A DNA stretch of 64,000 nucleotides from Kitasatospora kifunensis (GTDB taxonomy: Bacteria > Actinomycetota > Actinomycetes > Streptomycetales > Streptomycetaceae), in NCBI RefSeq assembly GCF_014203855.1, contig NZ_JACHJV010000001.1, positions 1,302,001 through 1,366,000 of the forward strand, in the 5' to 3' direction. This document shows, in pieces, positions 33,764 to 40,853 of the stretch; position 1 is the first letter of the stretch, and every line of letters starts with the position of its first letter. The position numbers were made by a program, and so were the translations under genes. The notes under the pieces are model-generated. The model made no database searches. It had not been told where the DNA came from and saw only the letters and a list, made by a program, of their open reading frames with translations.

Positions 33764-34699
33764 TCAGCCGACGGCGGCCCGGCGCCTGGGGGTCATCGCC
33801 AGCCGGGGGTTGGCCGGCAGGACCTCGAAGTTTCCTGTGGTGCACGGGACTCGGCCGAACAGGCTGTCAGGGCCGGCGACACAGACCCGCTCGACGCCGA
33901 ACCGCTTGAGCCCGGCCAGCGCGTCCGGCCAGCGCAGCGGACGCACGATGCTGTCCAGCAGCATCGTGCGCACCTGCTCGGCCGTGGTGAGCAGCTCGCC
34001 GTCCTGGTCGGCCACCACCGGCAGCTTCGGGTCGGTGAAGTGCAGGGTGGACAGCACCTCGCGCTCGGCCTTGTCCCGCAGCCCGGCGAAGGCGCCCGAG
34101 TGCAGCGGCGGACGCATGGTGTAGAGCGGCATCCCGCCGATCGCGCGCAGCCGTTGCTGCATCCACTCCACCCGGGACTCGCGCAGCGAGAGCATGTAGA
34201 AGCCCTCGTCGATGTAGCAGGAGATGTCGTGCCACTCGCCCTGCCCGTCCAGCTCGGCGAGGATCTCGCCCAGCTTCTCCTCGGGGGTGCGGACGAAGGA
34301 GAGCACCACGATGTCGGTGTGCTCCTGGCTGAAGTACTCGTCCATGCAGCGCGCGAGTTCGGCGGTCATCCGCACGGCCTCGGGCATCGTGAGCGACTGG
34401 GCGAAGGCGACCGCCGCCTTCTCGCCGAAGCTGGGGCCCAGGACGGCCTCGGCCTCGACGCCGAGGGCGTCCTTGGCCCAGTTGGCGCTGGCCAGGCAGT
34501 TGACCAGGAAGGCGACCTGGGCCGCCTCGGAGTAGTCGCCCTCGGCCTCGCGGAAGGCGTCCACCAGGGAGTAGCCGAGCACCTCGTCGGCGACCTCGAC
34601 CAGCTCCCTGGCGAAGCGGTTCGCCACCATGAACCGGCCGACGTCGTTGAAGGCGGCCGGACCCATGCCGGGGAAGATCAGCGCTGTTCGCTTCGTCAT
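33764..34699 (-). CDS. Discrete acyltransferase moving the aminoacyl starter to the PKS, VinK-type
   Basis: 311 residues from ATG 34699, overlapping the aminopeptidase stop (ATGA). A malonyl-transferase-fold enzyme: LIFPGMGP at the N-terminus, nucleophile Ser90 in GPSFGE (in place of GHSxG) and His199 in PPLHSGAF. VinK transfers the dipeptidyl starter from VinL to the loading ACP of the first PKS, and the PKS here begins with such an ACP. The GPSFGE variant and lack of malonyl-specificity motifs argue against a trans-acting malonyltransferase. A longer open frame upstream overlaps the aminopeptidase gene and is rejected. Confidence 0.9.
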   Translation of the reverse strand: MTKRTALIFPGMGPAAFNDVGRFMVANRFARELVEVADEVLGYSLVDAFREAEGDYSEAAQVAFLVNCLASANWAKDALGVEAEAVLGPSFGEKAAVAFAQSLTMPEAVRMTAELARCMDEYFSQEHTDIVVLSFVRTPEEKLGEILAELDGQGEWHDISCYIDEGFYMLSLRESRVEWMQQRLRAIGGMPLYTMRPPLHSGAFAGLRDKAEREVLSTLHFTDPKLPVVADQDGELLTTAEQVRTMLLDSIVRPLRWPDALAGLKRFGVERVCVAGPDSLFGRVPCTTGNFEVLPANPRLAMTPRRRAAVG

Positions 34700-35655
34700 G
34701 ACCGGCTCTCCCCCACCGGCTGCGCCAGCGCGGTCGGCTGCGCCAGCTCGTCCCGCTGCGCCAGCTCCTTCAGGAAGCCCACCATCACCTCGGTGAAGCG
34801 GTCCGACTCCTCCAGGTGCGGGCAGTGGCTGGAGTTCTCGAAGATCTCCCACCGCACGTTGGGGATGCGGTCGAAGTAGGGCTGCATCGTCACCGGGGTG
34901 GCCTCGTCGTACTTGCCGCTGATCAGCAGCGTCGGCGTCCGGATCGCGTCCAGTTCGTCGATGATCGACCAGTCCTTGAGGGTGCCGATCACATGGAACT
35001 CGTTCGGCCCGTTCATCGTGTAGTACACGGTCGGGTCGTTGTAGATCTCCATGAAGGAGGAGAGGAAGTCCCGGGGCCAGGGCAGGATCCGGCACACATG
35101 GCGGTCGTAGAAGACCCGCATTGCGGCCAGGTACTCGGGCGACTCGAAGGTCTCGGCCGCCTCGTGCCGCAGCAGCGTCTCCTGCACGTCCGGCGGCAGC
35201 TGGGCGCGCAGCACGGCCATCTCGCTGAGCCACAGCGGGTAGGAGGCAGGCGAGTTGGCCACCACCAGGCCGCGCAGTCCGGCCGGCCGGGTCATCGCGT
35301 GCTTGGCGGCGAGCAGGCCGCCCCAGGACTGACCGAACAGCACGTAGTTGTCGGCGATGCCCAATTCGCTCAGCAGGTTCGCCAGTTCGGCGGCGAAAAG
35401 GTCCACCTTCCAGAACTCGGCGCCCTTGTTGGGCAGGTGGGTCGAGCCGCCGTTGCCGAGCTGGTCGTAGTGCACCACCGGCCAGCCCTGCTCGGCGAGT
35501 TCGGTCAGCTGCAACAGGTAGTCGTGGGTGCTGCCGGGACCACCGTGCACCACCACCACGGCCGGTCTGTCCGCATGGATGTCGCCGGTGATCCGGTACC
35601 AGGTTCGGTACTCCCCGAACGGGACGGTTCCCTTAGCGCTGGGCTCCAGGGGCAC
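34696..35655 (-). CDS. Proline-iminopeptidase-like alpha/beta hydrolase removing the alanyl cap, VinJ-type
   Basis: 319 residues from GTG 35655, chosen because AGGTGG lies 5 bases upstream and the protein then opens as the family does (AKGTVPFGEYRTWYRI). A longer frame to 35901 reads through the promoter region and is rejected. Seen: oxyanion HGGPG (37-41), nucleophile Ser110 in GQSWGG, Asp in GKYDEAT and His in SSHCPHLEE. Peptidase family S33. In vicenistatin biosynthesis VinJ removes the N-terminal alanine from the polyketide intermediate, freeing the amine for macrolactam formation. First gene of the roughly 30-kb minus-strand operon; its promoter is predicted at 35714-35758. Confidence 0.88.
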   Translation of the reverse strand: MPLEPSAKGTVPFGEYRTWYRITGDIHADRPAVVVVHGGPGSTHDYLLQLTELAEQGWPVVHYDQLGNGGSTHLPNKGAEFWKVDLFAAELANLLSELGIADNYVLFGQSWGGLLAAKHAMTRPAGLRGLVVANSPASYPLWLSEMAVLRAQLPPDVQETLLRHEAAETFESPEYLAAMRVFYDRHVCRILPWPRDFLSSFMEIYNDPTVYYTMNGPNEFHVIGTLKDWSIIDELDAIRTPTLLISGKYDEATPVTMQPYFDRIPNVRWEIFENSSHCPHLEESDRFTEVMVGFLKELAQRDELAQPTALAQPVGESRS

Positions 35656-35713
35656 GGTAACCACCTCAGTCGACAGACGTGTTCGGGGTGCACGGGATCG
35701 TGATCCGGTCCCG

Positions 35714-35758
35714 ACGCTAACGCCCTGCAACGGCCCGGCTGGACCCCTAGCGGCCCCT
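35714..35758 (-). promoter_or_regulatory. Predicted activator-dependent promoter of starter/PKS operon
   Basis: Coding-strand AGGGG-CCGCT-AGGGG (35758-35744), then 24 bases, then -10-like TAGCGT (35719-35714), about 52 bases from the predicted transcript start to the GTG at 35655. The spacing is identical to 1922-1968 and 35814-35858. Confidence 0.65.
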
Positions 35759-35813
35759 AGCCCAGCAGGGGTGCGAGCCGGATCGGCCCGGATGGCGGCG
35801 CAGGCCACGCGGT

Positions 35814-35858
35814 AGGGGTCGACAGGGGGTGTGGTGCGGTGATCAGGCCGCCTAACGT
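35814..35858 (+). promoter_or_regulatory. Predicted activator-dependent promoter of P450-ferredoxin operon
   Basis: AGGGG-TCGAC-AGGGG (35814-35828), 24 bases, then TAACGT (35853-35858) as a -10-like element. It implies a leader of about 195 bases that includes the 16-base tandem repeats. Third member of the shared promoter set. Confidence 0.6.
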
Positions 35859-35973
35859 GCGAAGAGCGGTCGAATGCGCCGTACGGACGACGGTGTTCCA
35901 CGCGCCCGGATCCGTGCGGACGGCCGTTCCACGCGCCCGGACCAGCGCGCCCGGATCAGCGTGCTCGCGCATA

Positions 35974-36050
35974 CGACGCATGCGAGTTCCGACGTATGCG
36001 AGTTCGCCGACGTATGCGAGTTCGAATGAGTTCGTTCGAGTGAGTTCGAG
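35974..36050. repeat. Three tandem 16-base repeats in P450 leader
   Basis: CGACGYATGCGAGTTC occurs at 35974-35989, 35990-36005 and 36008-36023, followed by degenerate GAGTTCG fragments to about 36050. It ends immediately before the GAGAGGG ribosome site of the first P450. Confidence 0.8.
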
Positions 36051-36058
36051 AGGGCACC

Positions 36059-37288
36059 ATGACCCAGACTGCCGACCAGGACCGTGCGGCCACCCAGCCG
36101 CCGGCCTTCCCGATGCCGCGTTCCTGCCCCTTCAGCCCGCCGGCGCAGTACGCCAAGCTCCGTGAGAGCGAGCCGGTCTCCCGGGCGGTCCTCAAGGTCA
36201 ACGGCAAGCCCACCTGGCTGGTCAGCACCTACGAGGGCATGAAGAAGGTCCTCGGCGACTCCCGGGTGAGCGCCAACCTCAAGCTGCCCGGCTACCCGCT
36301 GCAGGTGCCGGTGCCCGAGGAGATGCTGCAGGCCGTCCCGCTCACCTTCCTCTCCATGGACCAGCCCGAGCACACCGTCCAGCGCCGGCTGCTGGCCCCC
36401 GAGTTCAGCCTGCGCCAGATGCGCGCGCTGCGCCCGCGGATCCAGCAGATCGTGGACGCCCAGATCGACGCGATGCTCGCCAAGGGCGGCCCGCTGGACC
36501 TGGTGGCCGCGCTCGCGCTGCCGGTGCCCTCGCTGGTGATCTGCGAGCTGCTCGGCGTCCCCTACGAGGACCACCCGCGCTTCGAGCACTGGGCCGGCCA
36601 GATCATGAACCAGGACATCAGCGACGCCGAGCGCGGCCTGGCGCACTACGAACTCGACCAGTACGTCGACCAGTTGGTCACCATCAAGGAGACCACGCCG
36701 GGCGACGACATGATCAGCCGGCTGATCGCGGCCAACCGCGCCGAGCCCTCCGTCGAGCACGCCGACATCGTGAGCATGGCCCGGCTGATGCTGGTCACCG
36801 GGCACGAGACCACCGCCAACATGATCGCGCTGGGCACCCTGGCGCTGCTTGAGCACCCCGACCAGCTCGCCGCCGTCAAGGCCGACCCGGCCCTGCTGCC
36901 CAAGGCCGTCGAGGAGTTGCTGCGCTTCTTCAGCATCTCCGACGCCGGCACCGCCCGGGTCGCGCTGGAGGACATCGAGATCGACGGAGTCGTCATCAAG
37001 GCGGGCGAGGGCATCCTGCCGCTCAACAACTCCGCCAACCACGACGAGAGCGTCTTCCCCGACGCCGACACCCTCGACATCCAGCGCGAGGCCCGCAGCC
37101 ACCTCGCCTTCGGCTACGGCATCCACCAGTGCATCGGCCAGAACCTGGCCCGGATCGAGCTCGAGATCGTCTACGACACCCTGTTCCGGCGCATCCCCGG
37201 CCTCAAGCTCACCGTCCCGATGCCCGAGCTCAAGTTCAAGGACGACGCCATCGTCTACGGCATGTACGAACTGCCCGTCACCTGGTGA
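36059..37288 (+). CDS. Cytochrome P450 (first of tandem pair)
   Basis: 409 residues; ATG with GAGAGGG 4 bases upstream. A soluble bacterial class I P450 that probably hydroxylates or epoxidises the macrolactam. Seen: I-helix VTGHETTAN with acid-alcohol pair, K-helix EELLR (ExxR) and heme-ligand Cys358 in FGYGIHQCIGQNLA. The His/Gln-Cys-Ile-Gly-Gln loop recalls CYP105-like enzymes. The product is extremely similar over its full length to the next gene, so the pair arose by duplication. The ferredoxin downstream should supply electrons; a ferredoxin reductase is not in the window. The operon is predicted to start at 35814-35858 and to be co-activated with the PKS genes. Confidence 0.93.
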   Translation: MTQTADQDRAATQPPAFPMPRSCPFSPPAQYAKLRESEPVSRAVLKVNGKPTWLVSTYEGMKKVLGDSRVSANLKLPGYPLQVPVPEEMLQAVPLTFLSMDQPEHTVQRRLLAPEFSLRQMRALRPRIQQIVDAQIDAMLAKGGPLDLVAALALPVPSLVICELLGVPYEDHPRFEHWAGQIMNQDISDAERGLAHYELDQYVDQLVTIKETTPGDDMISRLIAANRAEPSVEHADIVSMARLMLVTGHETTANMIALGTLALLEHPDQLAAVKADPALLPKAVEELLRFFSISDAGTARVALEDIEIDGVVIKAGEGILPLNNSANHDESVFPDADTLDIQREARSHLAFGYGIHQCIGQNLARIELEIVYDTLFRRIPGLKLTVPMPELKFKDDAIVYGMYELPVTW

Positions 37289-37298
37289 CCCAGGCGGA

Positions 37299-37357
37299 TT
37301 GATCCGACCGGTCGATCCGAGTTGATCCGACCAGTCGAACCCGACGTCGAACCCGAC
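37299..37357. repeat. Short direct repeats between the two P450 genes
   Basis: TTGATCCGACC(G/A)GTCGA occurs at 37299-37315 and 37322-37338; GTCGAACCCGAC occurs twice in tandem at 37334-37345 and 37346-37357. The 89-base gap thus consists largely of repeats, like the leader of the first P450 but with a different unit. Confidence 0.75.
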
Positions 37358-37377
37358 TCCGAGAGGGCACCAGCACC

Positions 37378-38598
37378 ATGACCCAGGACAACCTGGCCAC
37401 CGAACTGCCGAACTTCCCGATGACCCGCACCTGTCCGTTCAGCCCGCCGGAGCAGTACGCCAAGCTCCGGGAGAGCGAGCCGCTCTCCCAGGCGGTCCTC
37501 AAGGTCACCGGCAAGCCAGCCTGGCTGGTCACCACGCACGAGCACGTCAAGACGGTGCTCGGTGACTCCCGGGTGAGCTCCAACCTCAAACTGCCCGGCT
37601 ACCCGCACCAGTTCCACATCCCCGAGGAGATGCTGCGCGAGGTCCGCCTCATGCTGCTCTCCATGGACCCGCCGGAGCACACCGCCCAACGCCGCTACCT
37701 GATCCCCGAGTTCACCGCCCGGCGGATGCGCGCGCTGCGCCCGCGGATCCAGGAGATCGTGGACGCCCGGATCGACGCGATGCTCGCGGCCGGCGGACCG
37801 GTCGACCTGGTGTCCGCGCTCTCGCTGGCGGTGCCCTCGCTGGTGATCTGCGAGCTGCTCGGCGTCCCCTACGAGGACCACCCGCAGTTCGAGGAGTGGT
37901 CGGCGCTGATGATGAACCACGACATCAGCCCGGAGGAGTACGGCGCCGCGGTCGTCGGCCTGGACATGTACCTGGACAAGCTGATCACCGCCAAGGAGAC
38001 CGAGCCCGGCGACGACCTGATCAGCCGGTTCATCGAGAAGAACCGCGAAGAGCCGATCGCCGACCACACCGACATCGTCACCATGGCCCGGCTGATGCTG
38101 GTCGGCGGGCACGAGACCACCGCCAACATGATCTCGCTCGGCGTGCTCGGCCTGCTGGAGCACCCCGAGCAGCTCGACGCCATCAAGGCCGACCCCGACC
38201 TGCTGCCCGGCGCGGTGGAGGAGCTGCTGCGCTTCTTCAGCATCTCCGACTCCGGCACCGCCCGGGTCGCGCTCGCGGACATCGAGATCGACGGCACCGT
38301 CATCAAGGCGGGCGAGGGCATCCTGCCGCTCAACAACTCCGCCAACCACGACGAGAGCGTCTTCCCCGACGCCGACACCCTCGACATCCGCCGCGAGGAG
38401 GCCCGCAGCCACCTCGCCTTCGGCTACGGCATCCACCAGTGCATCGGCCAGAACCTGGCCCGGATCGAACTCGAGATCGTCTACGGCACCCTGTTCCGGC
38501 GCATCCCCGGCCTGAAGCTGGCCGTCCCGATGTCCGAGCTCAAGTTCAAGGACGAGGCGCTGGTCTACGGCGTCCACGAACTCCCCGTCACCTGGTGA
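37378..38598 (+). CDS. Cytochrome P450 (second of tandem pair)
   Basis: 406 residues; ATG with GAGAGGG about 12 bases upstream. The spacing is longer than for the first P450 because CACC/AGCACC is doubled. Seen: LVGGHETTAN, EELLR and Cys355 in FGYGIHQCIGQNLA. It aligns with the preceding protein almost without gaps; one extra Glu occurs before ARSHLAFGYG. Differences cluster in the B-C loop region and around residues 165-200 (F/G helix), the parts that contact substrate in P450s. Inference: the copies have diverged to act at different positions of the macrolactam or in sequence. It shares the operon and ferredoxin with the first P450. Confidence 0.93.
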   Translation: MTQDNLATELPNFPMTRTCPFSPPEQYAKLRESEPLSQAVLKVTGKPAWLVTTHEHVKTVLGDSRVSSNLKLPGYPHQFHIPEEMLREVRLMLLSMDPPEHTAQRRYLIPEFTARRMRALRPRIQEIVDARIDAMLAAGGPVDLVSALSLAVPSLVICELLGVPYEDHPQFEEWSALMMNHDISPEEYGAAVVGLDMYLDKLITAKETEPGDDLISRFIEKNREEPIADHTDIVTMARLMLVGGHETTANMISLGVLGLLEHPEQLDAIKADPDLLPGAVEELLRFFSISDSGTARVALADIEIDGTVIKAGEGILPLNNSANHDESVFPDADTLDIRREEARSHLAFGYGIHQCIGQNLARIELEIVYGTLFRRIPGLKLAVPMSELKFKDEALVYGVHELPVTW

Positions 38599-38645
38599 CC
38601 GTTCACCCCACAGAGGTTCATCCCACAGAGCGAGGTACTACGACT

Positions 38646-38837
38646 ATGCGTGTCAGCGTCGACCCCGACCGGTGCGTCTCGGCCGGCCAGTGCGTCATGC
38701 TCGCCCCCGACGTCTTCGACCAGGACGAGGACGGCATCGTGACGCTCCTCCAGGAGGAGCCGCCCGCGGAGCTGCACGCGGTGGTCAGGCAGACCGCCTC
38801 GCTCTGCCCGGTGCGGCTCATCCAGATCACCGAGTAG
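38646..38837 (+). CDS. Small 3Fe-4S ferredoxin partner of the P450s
   Basis: 63 residues from ATG 38646, preceded by GAGG. Seen: Cys10 (DRCVSAGQC), Cys16 and Cys54 (SLCPV), with the position of the fourth cysteine of a 4Fe-4S cluster occupied by Ala13 or Gly14. This is the usual pattern of [3Fe-4S] ferredoxins linked to streptomycete P450s. Acidic throughout, as expected for docking to a P450. It is the last gene of the P450 operon, 47 bases after the second P450, and is followed by a strong terminator. It carries electrons from a ferredoxin reductase encoded elsewhere. Confidence 0.93.
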   Translation: MRVSVDPDRCVSAGQCVMLAPDVFDQDEDGIVTLLQEEPPAELHAVVRQTASLCPVRLIQITE

Positions 38838-38858
38838 TCCGGATCACCCCAGAGACCC

Positions 38859-38895
38859 ACGCCCCGCCGAACGCCCCACACGTTCGGCGGGGCGT
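38859..38895 (+). terminator. Terminator of P450-ferredoxin operon
   Basis: Fifteen-base perfect stem ACGCCCCGCCGAACG (38859-38873) and complement (38881-38895) around loop CCCCACA, 21 bases after the ferredoxin stop. The same hairpin with the same loop recurs at 39891-39925. Confidence 0.88.
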
Positions 38896-39042
38896 GGTGC
38901 GTTGTGCGCGGGCGCCGGGCTTCCGAGTAGCGGCCTCCCGGTGGCTGAGGCATGGTGATAAACGCTCGCAGTCACTAACTGTGAGCGTCTGTCACTTCCT
39001 GTGCGGCCTGGTGGTCCGTGGTCCCTGTCGGAGGAGAAGATC

Positions 39043-39855
39043 GTGAACGCTCGTAGGGCTCGTAGGGCAGCCCGCATGGCCGTGGCCGCCGCCGTGGTGG
39101 GTATCGGGGCACTGACGGCTCCGACCACCTCGGCCCTCGCTCCCGCCAAGGGTGGCGGCCCCGGAGATGGCCAGCACTGCAGGCGTACGGACGACTACCG
39201 CGACTGCCGCGGCCCACAGGGGGCCACCGGTCCGACCGGCCCGCAGGGGCCTGCGGGCACGACCGGTCCGCAGGGCCCCGCCGGGACCAACGGCTCAACG
39301 GGGCCCACCGGCCCGCAGGGGCCCGCCGGCACGGCCAGCTCAGTGGGAGCCACCGGCCCCCAGGGACCTGCCGGAGCCACCGGCCCGCAGGGCCCTGCGG
39401 GTACGACCGGCCCGCAGGGACCCGCCGGGACCAACGGCTCAACGGGGCCCACCGGCCCGCAAGGGCCGACCGGTCCGCAGGGGCCTGCGGGTACGACCGG
39501 CCCGCAGGGACCCGCCGGGACCAACGGCTCAACGGGGCCCACCGGTCCGCAGGGGCCCGCCGGAGCGACCGGCCCTCAGGGGCCCACCGGCCCATCCGGA
39601 GTAGTGACGGCCCCCCTGACGTCGTTCGGCGACATTGTTACGGTCCCCCCCGGCGGTAGCGGGTTCTCCATCGCCGGGTGTCCGCCCGGAACGGTGCTCA
39701 TCGGCGGCGGCTTCCAGTACAGGAACGGCAGCTCCAGTGGTCTCTCCGTGGTGACGTCCCACGCAGCCGGAGGAACGTGGATCGTCTCGATGAACAACAC
39801 GGCGACTGAAGCACGCACCTTCCAGTCCCAGGCGCTCTGCCTGCGGACCGGCTAG
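39043..39855 (+). CDS. Exported collagen-like repeat protein
   Basis: 270 residues from GTG 39043 (GGAGGAG upstream). Seen: a basic N-terminus ([10 protein letters not shown]), a hydrophobic stretch [15 protein letters not shown] and a likely signal cleavage after TTSALA. A short Cys-containing segment ([10 protein letters not shown]) precedes about 130 residues of Gly-X-Y triplets such as GPQGPAG, GPTGPQG and GTNGST (DNA about 39209-39600). A globular C-terminal domain of about 85 residues with two Cys follows ([20 protein letters not shown]). Collagen-like proteins of bacteria form triple helices capped by such domains; surface or spore-coat location is inferred. The DNA repeats are nearly identical, suggesting recent expansion. 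Partner and role are unknown, and it is not part of the macrolactam pathway by content. Confidence 0.85.
   Translation: MNARRARRAARMAVAAAVVGIGALTAPTTSALAPAKGGGPGDGQHCRRTDDYRDCRGPQGATGPTGPQGPAGTTGPQGPAGTNGSTGPTGPQGPAGTASSVGATGPQGPAGATGPQGPAGTTGPQGPAGTNGSTGPTGPQGPTGPQGPAGTTGPQGPAGTNGSTGPTGPQGPAGATGPQGPTGPSGVVTAPLTSFGDIVTVPPGGSGFSIAGCPPGTVLIGGGFQYRNGSSSGLSVVTSHAAGGTWIVSMNNTATEARTFQSQALCLRTG
39209..39600. repeat. Collagen-like coding repeats
   Basis: Triplet-encoding repeats. A larger unit encoding [21 protein letters not shown] occurs three times (beginning near 39257, 39398 and 39488) with few base differences. Some X/Y positions vary, giving spacers such as TASSVGAT. Confidence 0.85.
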
Positions 39856-39890
39856 CTCCAACGGGATAGCCACCTCGTGACAGAGACGAT

Positions 39891-39925
39891 CGCCCCGCCG
39901 AACGCCCCACACGTTCGGCGGGGCG
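39891..39925. terminator. Second copy of the same hairpin, between collagen-like gene and Nudix gene
   Basis: CGCCCCGCCGAACG (39891-39904), loop CCCCACA, complement 39912-39925. Stem and loop are identical to 38859-38895 apart from the outermost pair. It lies between convergent genes and can serve both. Confidence 0.85.
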
Positions 39926-39942
39926 CGTGGCGCGTCGTCGCC

Positions 39943-40413
39943 CTAACCGAGGTAGGGGGTTGCCCGGTGCTCCAGAAAGTGCTGAAGCCGGAGTTGCTGG
40001 GTGTGGTGCATTGGCAAGGCTTCGATGTCATCCGGGGCGACGAACCGAAGATCGGTTGACTCGCCGGAGATACGCAGTTCTCCGCCCACAACGCGAGCGG
40101 TGAAGCAGACGTTGAACTGCTGGCGTACCTCGCCGTCCGAATAGGCGATGACGTGCCGGGGGTCGGTGTACGTACCGACCAGTCCAGTGATCTCAATGAC
40201 GAGCCCCGTCTCCTCCTGGACCTCCCGGATAGCTGTGCCCGGCAGTGACTCGCCGAGATCCATCGTTCCGCCGGGCAGCGCGTACAACCCGTTGTCGGTT
40301 CGCCGTTGGAGCAGGATGCGCCCCGCATCGTCCGTGACCACCGCTGACGCCGCCACAACAAGCCGATTCGGCTTGGGGGCGCTGGGATCGTTGTAGAACT
40401 CGGTCCGTGCCAT
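39943..40413 (-). CDS. Nudix hydrolase
   Basis: 156 residues from ATG 40413 (GAGGAG 7 bases upstream); a few extra in-frame residues before this lack a ribosome site. Seen: the Nudix box GGTMDLGESLPGTAIREVQEETGL (positions about 54-77) with all metal-binding glutamates, preceded by ILLQRRTDNGLYALPGG. Family: hydrolysis of nucleoside diphosphates linked to another moiety, for example oxidised nucleotides or NDP-sugars. The substrate cannot be read from sequence. It is divergent from the broken cutA, with which it shares about 70 bases of upstream DNA, and convergent with the collagen-like gene. Confidence 0.9.
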   Translation of the reverse strand: MARTEFYNDPSAPKPNRLVVAASAVVTDDAGRILLQRRTDNGLYALPGGTMDLGESLPGTAIREVQEETGLVIEITGLVGTYTDPRHVIAYSDGEVRQQFNVCFTARVVGGELRISGESTDLRFVAPDDIEALPMHHTQQLRLQHFLEHRATPYLG

Positions 40414-40484
40414 GTCAGTTCTCCTCAACCGATAGGGCGGTGCCCACTGAGTACGCTCTCAGTCGGACGTCACCCAAGGGGAGA

Positions 40485-40808
40485 ATCACGGCCAGCTACC
40501 TCACCGTCCTGACCACCACCGACAGCGCAGCACGCGCCGAGGAGCTCGCCCGCACCGGCGTCAGCGCACAGGTCGCGGCCTGCGCCCAGATCGACGGCCC
40601 GATCAAGTCCGTGTACTGGTGGGAGGGCACCATCCAGACGGACGAGGAGTGGCGGGTGCTCTACAAACTGCCCGCCGACCGCTTCCCCGAGCTGGAGCAC
40701 CTCATCTAGTCGGAGCACACCTACGACACTCCGGAGATCATCGCTGCCGAGATCACGCATGGCAGCCGCGAGTACCTCCAGTGGATCTCGGCAGAGACAG
40801 CCGTCTGA
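40485..40808 (+). pseudogene. cutA: Broken cutA (divalent-cation tolerance protein)
   Basis: The reading frame from 40485 gives a complete CutA fold (ASYLTVLTTTDS, VSAQVAACAQIDGPIKSVYWWEGTIQ, EEWRVLYKLPADRFPELEHLI). It is interrupted by TAG at 40707-40709 and continues in the same frame as SEHTYDTPEIIAAEITHGSREYLQWI to TGA at 40806. A single A-to-T change from an AAG lysine codon would explain the stop. No ATG, GTG or TTG stands where the start should be: GGGGAG is followed by ATC ACG GCC. Intact CutA proteins are about 105 residues and trimeric. Two defects suggest a decaying gene; a sequencing error cannot be excluded for either. Confidence 0.8.
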
Positions 40809-40853
40809 CTACAGCCTCTGCCGCCCGCTGCTGCTTCGGGGTGCGCCCGTATC

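Larger units (their letters stand above)
35656..36058. other. Divergent control region between starter operon and P450 operon
   Basis: 403 bases without a gene. It holds two back-to-back copies of the AGGGG-N5-AGGGG promoter (35714-35758 for the minus operon and 35814-35858 for the P450s). A duplicated 17-base block containing GTTCCACGCGCCCGGA lies at about 35893-35945. A 16-base tandem repeat follows at 35974-36023, just before the first P450. Confidence 0.6.

Noticed and set aside
39209..39600. CRISPR-like array
   Set aside because: Repeats are in-frame Gly-X-Y coding units without unique spacers of constant length.
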